DNA from: Gibbula magus
Lineage: Eukaryota > Mollusca > Gastropoda > Trochida > Trochidae
Direction: 5' to 3'
Length of the DNA: 64,000 nt
Assembly: GCA_936450465.1 (NCBI GenBank)
Contig: OW388304.1
Coordinates: forward strand, 6,082,700-6,146,699
This document shows, in pieces, positions 48,185 through 60,734 of the stretch. Each line of letters opens with the position of its first letter. Positions within the stretch are counted from its first letter, which is position 1. Under the pieces are notes generated by a model that was given only the letters and a program-made list of their open reading frames with translations, searched no databases and was not told the origin of the DNA. A program made the translations under genes and the position numbers.

Positions 48185-50399
48185 TTTGTTATATCAATTC
48201 TTTGAAGAGCATTTAGAAGTGGCATACATAGAAACAACAGGCTTTCTGGATGACAATTATAATATAGAAGTTGTTATCCAATCTTGTTTTCTTAGTTATG
48301 TTATAGTTAGTACACATTAGTAATCATTATCTATATCAATTGATAATTATTATTAAGTCATTATCACATGTCAAGCAGTGGTTGCTCGGAGAAGAGGTCG
48401 TTGCATGATTCAATATTTTGAGAAAAATAATTATTTAAAAAACATTCCTGATTTTGTTGAGTAAATTTACAAATACTAAGATTCTAGCAACATAACCATT
48501 GTTTGTACAACATAAAATATAAACACACAAATCCAGAAATATAACAGAATCAGTAACTTATAAATACATGTATACCAGCATGTACTGTTATGCATTTTTC
48601 AGTATCTATATATCCATATTAAAAAGCTAATGAATATAATCGTTTTCTTTAATTACAGGAAAGAAATAAGTGTTTATATAACCTTAAATTATATACATAT
48701 ATATAAGACAGAAGAAGAAACAATTTTAGAGGAAAATCATGTGGAGAAAGATGTAGACATATAAAGTCGTTCTGTGAGAAGTATTTTAGAATGAAGGTAA
48801 ATATACAATAATGACAGTTATGGATTTCAACTTGTCAAGCATAAAAGAACCTTAACATAAAACACTAAAGAAGTTTTTTTATAAACTCATCATCTAGTCT
48901 ATGTGAGAGAGATCTTAAAAACTAGTGAAATGAATATTCTGACAGATAATCAAGAAAACCAACACCTGTATCATTATAAGTTGATATTAAAGATAAAGAC
49001 AACGATACAGCCATTCTCTAAGAGAAATTACAAAAGAAAGATGTAGCATAATTCAAAACAACGTAACAACAACCTGAACATCAGATACAAAAGTTGAGAA
49101 GTTGTTATCAATTCCTTGTCACTATAACATCAGCAAATCATAATGCATACAAAACAATAGATACAGCTGCATAACAATAGATACGGCTGCATAACACAAC
49201 TTAAATGTGACTCTGGTATTTTGTGTGGATGCCCGAGAAACATTTAACTTCTTCATTTAGCCTAATAGCAAACAAACTCAGCTTTCAATTCTACTCAGAT
49301 ACTACAATTGGAAATAAATAAAATGAAAATTACATCTTTGCATATAAATTCTGGAATACATTCTACTGGAATGATGAAACACCTACAACACAAATGTAAC
49401 CTTGTTATATTTGTCCACTCTCTAAATGGCATGTATTTCTATACAACATAAAGATAAATCAATATGAATTTGTTAATGAATGTCAATGCTTATTTTGCGT
49501 GAGCAAATAAGATTAAGCTTTGGGTTATACTATTTTCTATGTTAAAATATCATTCATTATCATATAATTTTAATTGTGAAATGACAACATTTGATTATAA
49601 ATTATTCTTATATTAATATATTTTTTATGTTAATGAAGTATAGACAAACAAGAGAATGGATGATGTAAGTTAATAAACTATTTTTTAAACTTCATTTTAT
49701 AATTTTATTTTTGAAATTATGGCATGCATATGTAACATTTTGTGATACATTTGTGAATTAAATTGTGAATCGTATTCATATAATTATATTTCATATATCA
49801 CAATAACATATGAACAGAATCATTTATTCAATACAATTTTAAACTGTGCGTAAATTTTGGATTATTACTGGTAGAATGGATAACCTGATTAAAATGGAAT
49901 ATGCAGGATATTTACAAATACATACTAATATTTGGTTATTTTGTACCGGTAATGTAAATGATTAAAACTGTATTTGGAAGATCAGATTCTTGACATTTAA
50001 TGACAAATATTAATAATCATAATTGATTATTTCATGCATATAGGTAAGAACAGAAAAGACATAACATTTTACTTTTAATCATTGTTAATATGTACTCTCA
50101 CCTCAATTCTTTATATTCTCGTTATTATTTGGATACCAATGCCAGAAATTATTAAAACATTTGGAATACATAAATAAATTGGTTAAAAGCAATTAAATAA
50201 TTACCCTACAATAACAAAAGATCAGAAATACAATTGATCCTTGACCAAAATTTTCCATTAAAATCTTATGAACTATTATTTTACAAAACATAATAATTTT
50301 AATCTCCAAGAGCGATTATTCAATCGATAGAATCTATGTAATACATTTTCTGATAATTACTTTATCAATTAAATTACAATTCCTATATGATACTACATA
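48185..50399. other. Strongly AT-rich DNA, no feature seen
   Basis: About 2.2 kb near 70% AT, with no frame or repeat that I can support. Confidence 0.4.
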
Positions 50400-51000
50400 T
50401 AGATATATACCAGTTCAGTAAAACTTGTCAATTCAGCTGATTTATTCAACAATTCACCTTCAAGCAGAGACAACTATATATAAATATCTCTATAGGTTGA
50501 CTCTATATAACGGATATAAAGTTCTGTTAAATTTATTGACGCAGTTGATGAATTCACTTACTGAGGTTCAGTAGCACACTATATGTTCTATATACCACAG
50601 TTCTGTTAAATTTGTTGACTCAGTTGATCAATTCAACGATTCACCTTAAAGTGGATACTAAATACTCTATAGATTGACTCTACATAACAAAGTTCTGTTA
50701 AATTTGTCAATTCAGTTTATCAATTCAACGATTCACTTTCAACCAGAGACAATATCTCTATAGATTGACTCTATTTACCACAGTTCTGCTGATTCAGTTT
50801 ATCAATTCAACGATTCACTTTCAACCAGAGACAATATCTCTATAGATTGACTCTATTTACCACAGTTCTGTTGATTCAGTTTATCAATTCAACGATTCAC
50901 TTTCAACCAGAGACAATATATATATATAGATTGACTCTATATAACAAAGTTCAGTTAACTGTGTTGACTGAGTTGATGAATTCAGTGATGAGGTACAGAG
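50400..51000. repeat. ~85-base tandem repeat, about 7 copies
   Basis: 'agttctgttaaatttgttga' type starts occur near 50,415, 50,518, 50,598, 50,689, 50,780, 50,860 and 50,945, followed by 'caattcaacgattcac', 'agagacaatatctctata' and 'gattgactctat'. Two central units are shortened. Not coding. Confidence 0.88.
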
Positions 51001-51940
51001 TAGTATTATATAGTGTACAGATTCTCTATATAACACTGCATGTTGGGATCACTGGGGTGAGGCAAGGAGACTGGTGAGGACTGCAATCTACAATCTGAAA
51101 CAGAACTACAACATGTTAGCTTTGTTATAAGGTGTCATTCCAGTGAATTGTCTACACAGAATGGTTTGCCACTTATCAATTCCCAGCTACAATGTTAGTA
51201 AGTGGCAACCCATTTTTAGCAAATTACTTGCAGTGTATGAAAGTTTAATAAGTTGCCAGCTCATAAGTGATATTTTATTTATTTAAATGGCAACAATTTT
51301 AAAAACTCAAAAAGAGAGCCTGACTCAAAAGTTCCCAGGTTTTGAACTGTTGGACGGACCTTATTTCATACACTGTTAATCGCAGGAACCAGAACTTGTA
51401 CAATAAAGCCACATTTCTTGGTTTATTTAGAGAACTATACATCCTGAGATCTTCCTGCAGAAGCAGATCAAGTTTAACAACAATAATCAAACTAGTAGTA
51501 AAGAGATCATTTGACATGCAACAATGTCTTATCCTGCAATTTGAGCTCTTCTATTCGGGTAGTGTAATGACGAAGGAAAACAATAACCAACTTTCCATAT
51601 GTTCTTCATCTTTCAATCAAGTGATGCGTAATATTTCTATAACAAAGTATTGATCACAAAAAATATTTGTTAAAACGCTACTAAACGTACAAAAGGAGGA
51701 TGGGCTAAAAGTGATAGAAGATTCTTTGTTGTGCAAGGACGATTATAAAGAGTGAAAATGATTCTGTTGAGTTTTGATGAGCGATTCGGAGACAATTCTT
51801 CACACAGACAGTAGCCATCTTGTTCGTGACAGGGTTTCACAGTTTTGTGTACATTTCCTCAATTAACTTTTAATTTATTATCTCTGAAATTAATCATGTT
51901 GATTGGAATTCCAATGTCTGCAAATTAAATGCATCATTTC
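51001..51940. other. Mixed DNA, mostly no feature
   Basis: The segment 51,319-51,375 resembles 53,293-53,348 at roughly three quarters of positions ('cctgact...aaaagtt...ggac...ccttattt'), so a low-copy dispersed repeat is present. A 103-codon plus-strand frame (51,342) overlaps it and is not recognisable. Confidence 0.35.
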
Positions 51941-51949
51941 TTTGAAATT

Positions 51950-52800
51950 TATGGCTTTCGACCCTCTTTTGAGCATTTTCTCCACTCAATTGCTCTGTGT
52001 TTTCCAATCTGATGGTGTTGGCAATGGCGGCAGCCACGCTTATACTAGTACCCGCATCCTCACTTTATTTCATCTTGAAGATATTTAATGGACAATTACT
52101 TGCTTTTTCCTCCTTCAGCCAAGTCAATAAAGACGAGGCTAAGGCCTCACACCTATACACGCATGTCCCTCGAGTTTGCCTCGGACAAAATCGTCTTCTT
52201 GACAAGACGCAATGGATCTGAGTTAACAATAGACGGATGAACGATACCACATGCTCTCTGAGCTGGCCTATACATGAAATTGTCCGCAATTGAAAAGAGC
52301 CTGCTAATGCGTTTCTTCCACGGTTTAATGTCCTTTGATTAATGCTGTATTCAAGGGTCTCAGAGCATCTCCCGTGTGGAGGAGACAAGCCACAAACATG
52401 GATCCTTGCAATATTTAACACATCAAGCTCAGATTTCAACACCAAACGAGACCATATTTATTACTTCTGGGATTTGCTTCTACCTTGGGAGGGATTGAAC
52501 AAAAACAGGAGTGACCAGTGTTTGAGGATATACCACAAAGCGGGAATGGGGATGAATCTTCCCTTTTCTTTTCCCGGCAAACATCTGCTTCATTACCCTC
52601 CAACACAAGCTGTCAGCCCTAGAAAGACGTCCCTGGTCTTTGCAATGAGGGATGGGGCATATTAATTTGTAAGCTCCACTTTTTTTTACGGACCCCCATC
52701 CCCGCATATCAAGATTAACAAACGACTTCTGCGTCCAGGTCTTCACAATCGGTGACTTCGCGCCCTGTCTGTTTCAAATATGGATACCCCTAGTGTTGCC
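51950..52800. other. GC-balanced island, possible conserved noncoding block
   Basis: About 850 non-repetitive bases clearly richer in GC than the 45-51 kb flank. Several frames of 70-126 codons are open on both strands, none with a recognisable domain; overlapping frames on both strands reflect composition, not a gene. It lies 1.4 kb beyond the 3' end of the ANKS1-like exon. Confidence 0.28.
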
Positions 52801-54209
52801 CTCACAACGGTGCTTCTTTCAAAAGCCCACTTGCAACTTTTATTCTCATTCAATAAGAAGTCGAAAGACCCTCTGTCACAATCTAGATTGTATTGTTGTT
52901 TCACAGTTCGTAATATAGCCTTGGCAAGAAAAGAAGCTGTAATTCATTGCTTCTTCTTCCTCCCTATTTCCCATCCAACATCTCTGTCTTTTTCTAACTG
53001 GACCAGTGAGATTAATTGTGTCATTGAGCTAACAATTATAGTGCACTTTGAGAGGAATGAAGCAGGGAGATGCAATGTGTCCTGTGTTTTCTATAGAGAT
53101 AGAAGTTAGTGACTGCATTACATCCCATTCACATAGTTTCAAAACTAATACATTGTCAAGTATGTATCCGTTTTACATATTTCATTATTAAACAAACTAC
53201 TTCAAATTGTTTTTCTTTTACATTTGAATTATATCACAAAGTTATCAGAACAATACACACTTTCCTCACAGGCCCTGACTTTCCTCACAGGCCCTGACTA
53301 AAAGTTACCAGATAAGGAGCTGTCGGACAGCCTTATTTAATGCACTGATTGGAGACAATGCTTCTGTTGACCACATATTAGCCTTCTATAGGTTGTCATG
53401 TGTAGAACAGACCTATTGTCACACATACAATGTTTGCTCATGAATTATTCAGGACATCAATCAACAGTAGAATCTAATAACTCGCTAAATAACAATTCTT
53501 TTTGTTGCCTTTAGATTGCAATTTGTTGACTGAATAATGTTTCCTGAATATATTGTGTCAACATTGTCAAAACAAAATGCACACATCAATAGTGCTTACT
53601 CAAACCATTATATCTGTCCATCTAATACCTCATCTACCATATGCTGTGAAAACTTTGGATATGTTAATTATATGATTTTGGTTGTCATTTAAAATGCTTA
53701 AACAGATTGTTCAATTTTGGATTACATCAATGTTCATCTGATAGAAGAGAGTCACAAAGATGAGCTGCTGTTAAGCGAAATGACCTGTAGCCAGACGTTT
53801 TCAGTTTATATGAGGACACTTGGAGTTGTAACTGGGCACTGGATCGTAAAAACCTAACCGGGTATACACAAAGACTAGGTTAGTTCTGCAAGTAGTGTGG
53901 AGCTTTACCATACACTTTCAACTCAACTCGTTGTTTGACGGTATAACCAGTGAAGTATAGGAGATGTGCGGGAGTCCTTCTTAGCCCAAACTACCATTTA
54001 CAAGATAATTGCTTTCTACACATAGCTACAGCATTGAATGGAATAAGGACGGTCCGTCAGCCTGTAATCTGATTATTTTGTCCTGACTGGAAACTTTTTA
54101 AGGTTTTTACTTAATTTTATGATTAAAAATTGACAAAATCATAGTATTAGACTGGTAACTTTCAGCTTCATTTCATACACTTGCTATAAGTAAAGTTTAG
54201 ATATCAGAT
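52801..54209. other. 3' flank or 3' UTR of the ANKS1-like gene
   Basis: Downstream of the stop codon in gene orientation. A perfect 19-base tandem duplication ('ttcctcacaggccctgact') lies at 53,262-53,299. Whether this stretch is transcribed cannot be told from the sequence. Confidence 0.35.
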
Positions 54210-54215
54210 TTTATT
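54210..54215 (-). other. Candidate polyadenylation signal AATAAA
   Basis: AATAAA on the minus strand 27 bases after the stop codon of the ANKS1-like exon. If used, the 3' UTR would be very short; animal 3' UTRs are usually longer, so a more distal signal is as likely. Confidence 0.25.
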
Positions 54216-54241
54216 CAACATCAATATGAGTATTGTACCTG

Positions 54242-54415
54242 CTAGAGCGTGTTGAGAGAGGCTTTGGATGAGGCGCTCGTCGTGTCCTCCTGGTCACTTG
54301 GACTCAGTTTCTTCTCGAACTCCATCGCATCTTCCTCCGCCTTCTCCTTCAGCGCCATCTGGTAGGCAATCTCAAACGCCTCGCCAAGAGTCAGAATTAT
54401 CTCCCCTGCCAACTC
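54242..54415 (-). CDS. ANKS1: Terminal coding exon of an ANKS1-like (ankyrin/SAM/PTB) protein
   Basis: On the minus strand an acceptor site ('atttaatttgcag', AG at 54,417-54,416) is followed by 57 codons in phase 0 and TAG at 54,244-54,242. The first residues, ELAGEIILTLGEAFEIAYQ and then MAL, match the C-terminal helix of PTB domains, and best the ANKS1A/ANKS1B form (EIIxTLGxAFExAYQxAL) as I recall it. ANKS1 proteins are adaptors with ankyrin repeats, two SAM domains and a C-terminal PTB domain; they bind NPxY-type tails and act in receptor-tyrosine-kinase and synaptic signalling. After the helix comes a tail of about 35 residues, first charged (KEKAEEDAMEFEKK), then Ser/Thr-rich, ending SLNTL. 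Vertebrate ANKS1 tails are longer. GC content and third-position GC are far above the flanks. Upstream exons must lie to the right; none was found to 64 kb. Other PTB proteins (GULP1, NOS1AP) fit less well. Confidence 0.78.
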   Translation of the reverse strand, partial: ELAGEIILTLGEAFEIAYQMALKEKAEEDAMEFEKKLSPSDQEDTTSASSKASLNTL

Positions 54416-54750
54416 CTGCAAATTAAATAATTAATATAAATATTTCAATCTAAATAGTAACCTTTTCATGATGGTATTTTGTGTTTGCATTAGAGATCTG
54501 TCGTTACACTTGTGACAATATATAAATATTTCTGCTTAAACACCTATATTCTCAGCGACCAATTTGCAGGAATCACAATTTATTATATACTTTAGAGTGA
54601 GATCCTCGATTCTATCAGTGAAATGAACCCTCTATCAAGCTCTACTGGATAACGATAAACTTTATCATCATTGGCGTCATATTGTCAGCTTGCGAAGGCT
54701 GTACGTTTGCTGTTGAAATCACTCCACGTCAACATAAAACACAGAAATAA
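54416..54750 (-). other. Intron next to the terminal exon
   Basis: AT-rich, with the 3' splice site at its left end. No additional PTB-coding sequence is visible. Confidence 0.5.
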
Positions 54751-54756
54751 TGATAT

Positions 54757-54930
54757 AATAAATAGAATATGTTTTTCCTTGACAAATACCATGTTTATCT
54801 CATCTCGTGATGTAGAAAAGTTAATATAATTCTCTCGTGGCTGCGCCACTCTTGAAATATGTACTTTTCTACCTCACTCGATGAGATAAACATGGTATTT
54901 GTCAAGAAAAGACAGATATTCTCTATGTAT
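54757..54930. mobile_element. Palindromic MITE-like element in the presumed intron
   Basis: The arms share 'ttgacaaataccatgtttat' and 'gtagaaaagt' in inverted order around a 'gtggctgcgccac' centre; the outer parts ('atagaatat...') also pair. Length is about 170 bases with no unique interior. Confidence 0.75.
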
Positions 54931-55026
54931 TTTGACAGGTAATATTCTGGGAGAAGTCAATATCACCTGACAAACCCTTTGGTATCTAAGTGTGGAGAAG
55001 TTTTAGTTAGGTATCTAGGTGTCACT

Positions 55027-55354
55027 ATTCAAGTAATAGATGAGGTGAGGTGAGTTAGGGTTTAACCCTTTCAAGAGTATTTCACTTATATCACGGCTGC
55101 TAGTATCATGGCAGGGAGAAAGCCTGCAACGCCATGTGGCTATGCATTGCGGTGAAACCTGCGAGCATTGGCTGGAACTAGTGAATCATTGGTTGTACTA
55201 TGCTGAAATTCAGTGCAGCATTGCACCCAAACCTTAATGCGTGTAGAACAGTTCTCTACTGCAGACAAAGTTGCCGTGCCCCTGGCGGGATTAAAACCCC
55301 AGACCTCTTGATTCAAAGCTGAGCACTAAGCACTGCGCTATCCATTCAAGTAAT
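55027..55354 (-). mobile_element. tRNA-derived SINE, complete, with 11-base target duplication
   Basis: The direct repeat ATTCAAGTAAT lies at 55,027-55,037 and 55,344-55,354. Between them the minus strand starts 'ggatagcgcagtgcttagtg' (A box) and continues to 'ggttttaatcccgcc' (B box, partly decayed), then a ~200-base body and a 'ctcacctcacctcatct' tail. A pol III promoter at the 5' end, a simple-repeat tail and an exact target duplication define a LINE-mobilised SINE. The tail part with 'gtgatataagtgaaatactc' resembles SINEs I recall as common in gastropods and bivalves. It sits in the presumed ANKS1 intron in gene orientation. Confidence 0.9.
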
Positions 55355-55359
55355 GAGGA

Positions 55360-55925
55360 GAGTGAATGTCGCATTATTTGCTAACATTTATCCAAGCTAA
55401 GGGGAAGGCAGGAAAAGTCCAGAAAGGTTAAAGCAAATCATAAACTTTTCGTGAAAGTTCCTTGCAGAAATATGATTCTTTAGCATGAGAAGAGTTTGAA
55501 GATATTTCAATTTCAATTTTATCGACTAAAGGGAATTATATAAAATAAACGAAATCAAAAAATGAAAACAATTTGAATTATTCATGGTTTGATTTATTTG
55601 TGAAACAAAGAAAGTGCCTGTTATGAAATGATAGAGAGCCGATGTTATCGGTAGATGGATTTTCAATATAAATTTCAGCTTTTTCACTATAAATTTGGCC
55701 AATCCTGCATCCCTTAAGACAAATCCTGCACTTCAAATACACTATATACTCTGCATGAGTGAACAAAGAAGAATTAGAGTGACTATAAGAATAAAAATTC
55801 TTCAAATGAGAGTCACAAAAGAGCAAAAAGTCATTATCACGGCCTCTCACATTTCACTTTTCAAATATTCCCATGATAAATTATGTGAATGCTAAATCTG
55901 CCTCAACACATGCCATCACTCAAGC
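55360..55925. other. AT-rich intronic DNA, no feature seen
   Basis: Short overlapping frames on both strands, none recognisable. Confidence 0.4.
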
Positions 55926-55929
55926 CAAA

Positions 55930-56310
55930 AATAATTAAGAAATGACCTGGCCAGAAAAGCGATTGACAAAATTTTCTGGTAGAGTGAACGAAGTGATTTC
56001 TGGCCCTGGCTTGGAGACAGGAGCTCTACGCTCGAGCGAACATTTCCACCATTCCCGACAACCCCACCATTATCACTGCCCCGTTTGGAAAACAGCTACG
56101 GGCCACGATTAATTAATTTCCTCCTACTCGGACAAAACCAAAGTTTTAAAAGCCTGCAGGTCAAGAGGCCTATTGAGTATGAGAATGTGACAATCGTGTC
56201 AACAATGATCTTGCAGACAGATGCTGAGATGGAGAACAACAAACTCTCACAACTCCAAACAGGGTAAGCGTGGTGTGGAGCCGCCGTCAATACCAGCGAG
56301 CATGCATTCA
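55930..56310. other. GC-balanced island, possible conserved noncoding DNA
   Basis: Non-repetitive block with higher GC, including 'ggccacgattaattaatt' (homeodomain-type core). A minus-strand reading shows no PTB or SAM sequence. Regulatory function is inference. Confidence 0.25.
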
Positions 56311-56312
56311 AG

Positions 56313-56620
56313 TGACCAGTCTGTCTGAGGGTCAACTATCGGCCTCAAACCTTTAAATACTGACAACGCCTTGTCACTGGTTTCAGAGTCAACTAGCCTG
56401 CCCAAACCTTGAAATGTTGAGATGCTTTTTGACTGGTTTCAATGGTTAACTATCGGTCTCAAATAGAAATGTCGATGATGCTTTGACTGGTTCAGTGGTC
56501 AACTACCGGACTCAAATGGAACTGGCGACGATGCACTAGTGTCCATGGTCCACCCTGGGTCTGAACCTCAGACTGTTGTGGAGCTTTTTGACTGGTTTCA
56601 ATGGGGCTTGTGTTGCTTGA
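56313..56620. repeat. ~54-base tandem repeat, about 5.5 copies
   Basis: 'gactggtttcaatggttaac' type starts recur every 52-62 bases, followed by 'tatcggtctcaaa' and 'gatgatgctttt'. Copies are diverged, so the array is old. Confidence 0.8.
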
Positions 56621-56769
56621 TTTGCCTCAAGTCTGTAGTCAATGTGATTCGGGGCTCAAAGGTGCAGCCCCTTGACAAGACACAAGTGTCAACATCGTAC
56701 CTGTCCTGAGCTTGTCAATGCCACTTCAATCCAGACTGTTGCATTTATTAACTCCTGCCTGCCCCCATC

Positions 56770-57185
56770 TAGCCTCAGAGAAAACATCTACTTCAGCCCA
56801 TCTCACACACTTCCTCCTTCAACACCAGGGCTGATGTATCAATAAGATATGTATCAATAAGAAATGTATCAATATCTTTTCTAAATTCTGAGCCCAGCTA
56901 GCTTGCTTTATTGAAAAATATAACCTTTAACTTATATCACATATTATCCATATCTTCAGGCTGATATATCAATAAAAATATCAAAATTATATCAATATCT
57001 TTTCTAAATCTTGTCCCCATCTTGCTATATAGAAAAACATCACTTCACCGCACCTCACACACTTCCTCTTTCAATATCAGGGCTGACGTATTAATAAAAC
57101 AAATATCAAAATCATATCATTGTCTAGTCTAAATAAGACCCTTATCTTACTACGGTATATAGAAAAACATTACATTTACTTTTAT
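56770..57185. repeat. Degenerate repeat of ~120-140 bases, about 3 copies
   Basis: 'cagggctgatgtatcaataa', 'aatatcttttctaaat', 'atcttgctatatagaaaaac' and 'cacacacttcctc' words recur in the same order, with starts near 56,826, 56,959 and 57,078. Confidence 0.7.
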
Positions 57186-59725
57186 ACAATGAAAATATTA
57201 TTTCATTTTCTTTCTTAACTTTTGGAGAAAAACAGGCCATAAAAAAAGGATGATTTTAAAATGTGTCAAAGCTTATCATGCAGACAACATATTGCTTTAA
57301 ATTTTGATGAAGAAATACTGGGCATGATATGTCAGTGTCACAAGTAAATGAATTGCTCGATCAGATTGACAATCAGATTTTAAATTTCACATGAAATTAG
57401 TAACAACACATTAGGATGATATAATTACTAAATTTGGAAATCAGTTATCAATCTTAATTTTATATTATAATCAGTTACCACAAGAAAGAATGGCCAGATC
57501 TCTTATTTTGTAAACTATTTATAAAATCTCATCCCAAACCCCACAAATTATACAGAATAAGAATGCATGTTTTTCAATTATTCCATTTTTTTATGTGCAA
57601 GACAACAGGTTTTGGCAAGTTAATTTTGTCTGGTTCACCACAAAGATTGCTTATTGCAATTCTAATACTGCGAGTTAATGAAGCGCACGCTGACAACAGG
57701 AATGTACGGAGGGAATTGTGCTTGTATTTACATATCAAACAATCAAACAGAACCGTGTCACTTCCTGGACAATAGTTTCCCCCAACTATTGTCCAACAAT
57801 CTGTCATAAATATTTGAATTCTGATATTAAACATCTCAGACAGCGACCGAGATTCAAGTGAACAGGACTGTCCCATCACCATCGTATGAACATCACATCA
57901 GAGAAACCAATGTGGAAGTTAAGCCTGGTCTTTTGTTAAGCAACAGAGCAGAATTAATAAGAGGCATCCTAAGCGAACCGCTTGTACATGTATGACATAA
58001 TACACAATTGTGCTAAATGACAATCAAACACGTAAACAAAGGTACAACAGTGATTTGGTCGAGATCATCAAAGGATCTCACAAAGCTGTTCCAAGCTCCA
58101 GTTTGAATACTGTTATACGATGACAATACAGACCAAGATGTATTCAAAAAGCTTCAGAGTTGAGTACTGGTTATGAATCATGGCCGCATAAATAGAAAAT
58201 ATATTAGACATCTTCACAAGATATTATTTTCATCTTCATGGACAGGAGATATTATTTTAAATTCTTTATTTCATGTCAATAGTTAAACATTCTTGTGTAT
58301 AAAAGACACAAATATTTTGTCATAATCTAAGTGATAACTCTTCAGTCTAATTATATACCTAGGATAAAGTAAATACTTCAAATCCTTTCTTTGTTTCAGC
58401 ATGTAGGCATTTTAGGTTTAATATTCATATTTGTTCATGCACATGCAGACTGTTTCCTCACAATCACAACAATAACATAACATTACAATATTCATTCCAA
58501 TTCTTTTTTTCCAGGACAAAAAATATGATTAATTCATGGTTACAAAACAAGACAAGAAAAGCCTGATAAAATTTTAATGAGGATTTTTAACTTTTAAGGT
58601 TGATATGTATATGAATAGATAATGGCATTTTTATGCAGGGAATACCATGTTCTACATGCTATAAAAGTGTCAGTTCCATCTTCATAATAGCCAAACAAGA
58701 GGCAACTCACTGAAAAATGATTTATAGCTTCAGTTTTAACCCCAACATGTGTTAAACCCTTTGTTTTCAATTTTTAAATATATTAGCAGTTGCCACATTT
58801 GCTACATAAATGCACGTTGTCACTATTACCTGACAAATTGACAAACTTGTTTTAAAACACAAATGAGTGATGGTGCATGTAACATGATGATTCGTGATTC
58901 GTCAAACTCATAATTTCCATGGGAAGGGTATTTTCCAAAAGTATTATGTATACAAATTATATAAATAAGAGTTATGTTACATAAAAGATCAGGAAAATTA
59001 ATATTTTTAAAACACTGGTCCAAAAAACTGTAAAAGCAGCAATCAAATAAATGTTCATAAATATCCAAAATATGAGGAATTTGTATGCCCAAAATGACAT
59101 GAAACCAAAAGTCTACTGACCTAGAGTACATTGACCTATACATACTATATACATATCTGTGTACCACCATTTGTCACACTGAGGCCGACCTAGTTTTGAG
59201 TGTTTCTTACCCTCTGTCAAGTCACTGTTGATTGGGACAAAGTATGAACCAGGCATTCTCAACGGCAGTACACACAAGACGTACACATTCAAAACATAAA
59301 GAACCCAATTTCAGTAATTTGTAGTTCATTTCAAGGGTACGAGCCACTGATCCCATTGTTCATGTAATTGGTATATAAGTCAGATAAGGTACTACTCGAT
59401 TTTAGTTTGGAAAGCAAATCCTTTGGAAACTGCATAAGGCCTGTTGACTTTTTTTTAACGTTTCCGTTGCATTATTTAATCAAATAGGCCTGTTGAATGT
59501 CCCAAAAAATATTTTCGGGTTACATAATCAGACATAAGTATTTAGAATGGAAGTGGAGAAAAATATGTATACAGTCAGCCTTATATATATATATATATAT
59601 ACACTGGTGTAGGCTGGTGACTTGACACCTTGTTCCACCATGATTAACTTGTGTAGAGTGTGACACTCCGAGAGTACCGACTCGTATCAGGTGCTTCCAA
59701 GACAGTAAATTCTAATCTATTTAAA
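57186..59725. other. AT-rich intronic DNA, no feature seen
   Basis: Frames of about 100-114 codons on the minus strand (57,574 and 58,826) show no domain and no splice context; I do not call them. A (TA)n run of about ten copies lies near 59,582. Confidence 0.4.
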
Positions 59726-59728
59726 TTT

Positions 59729-59905
59729 AGTGTATGAGTCTATTTCTGGTCTCATAAACTGCCATTTTGAAAGAATTGGTTCACTGTGAGTCCTTCAAAT
59801 ATATAGTAAGCCTGTTAGTGTATGCGTCTATTTCTGGTGTTATAAAATGCCATTATGAAACTTGTGACTTTGAAACCTTCAAATATATAGTACAGCTGTT
59901 TCTCA
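59729..59905. repeat. 88-base imperfect tandem duplication
   Basis: 'agtgtatgagtctatttctgg' at 59,729 and its variant at 59,817 begin two copies that both end in 'ccttcaaatatatagta'. Substitutions are scattered. Confidence 0.8.
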
Positions 59906-60189
59906 AAGTCATTCAGAACATGTTTCAAGAATCCTGTACTGCCATACACAGCAGATGAAACAAGGCCTGACCAACAAATATTTTTTTATAAGAAATGAAT
60001 TTTTTTTTTTTACTTTTTCCAAATTTGGCATTTTATTTGAAAACTTTACTGTTGACTTGGTTGACTACCTTTTCAAGCTTTTTAATACTGTTATATGACT
60101 GTTGGTATTTGCAATGTGATCTCACAGCTCGGAGGTATACAGTGAGATATGAGACTTATCTATCAATATTGAGCTATTTCCTGTAATAC

Positions 60190-60730
60190 CACAGATCATA
60201 TTGCCAGTAATTTGTCTTGAGAGCTCCTCCCCGAAATCAAATCGCTCTAAGGCGTAATATCCTTGAAATCAATCAGATACCGAAATAAACGGAAGTCATT
60301 GGGGTCAGAATGTCAGCGGATTTTCCGATTTGCAATCCGATAACCCTTGTTTATTGTCGACTATCCTTTTCCCATATCCCCTAAAACCAAAGAAGAGTAC
60401 TCAATGTTTATCTAATTTGCACAAGTGACACCTTGAATCCCGGCTCCACACATGCAACGAGACACGTGTTGACATTTCATCCCAGTATGGTCTCCATGCT
60501 GAGAACGAGGCTCCATGTAATTGTCCATACGGCGCGTAACACTGCCCTTTAGTCCCTTCCCTTATTCTATACTGGGACAAAACACAAATATTATTCACAA
60601 GGTAAACTGTGCCTCTGCTCGGTGATAGAATTACAATCCTAGTTAATTTCGCTTCTCGGCTCGAAGCTCCGAGAGTAAAGATCCTTCCTTAGGGCTGATC
60701 CAGGCTTCCCCAATTAGGTTCCGTACCCTC
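60190..60730. other. GC-balanced island with homeodomain/PBX-type words
   Basis: Non-repetitive, higher GC than the flanks, no coding frame of note. It contains AAATCAATCA (60,266-60,275), the reverse complement of the PBX-HOX word TGATTGATTT, next to AATAAAC (forkhead type) and 'cttgtttattgtc'. This grouping resembles a developmental enhancer, but single motif hits are weak evidence. Confidence 0.3.
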
Positions 60731-60734
60731 AATG

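Noticed and set aside
52065..52746. Overlapping 88-126-codon frames on both strands
   Set aside because: Both strands are open at once with no homology that I recognise; explained by the higher GC of the island.
58826..59170. 114-codon minus-strand frame in gene orientation within the presumed intron
   Set aside because: No PTB, SAM or ankyrin residues and no acceptor/donor pair; the AT-rich codons look like chance.
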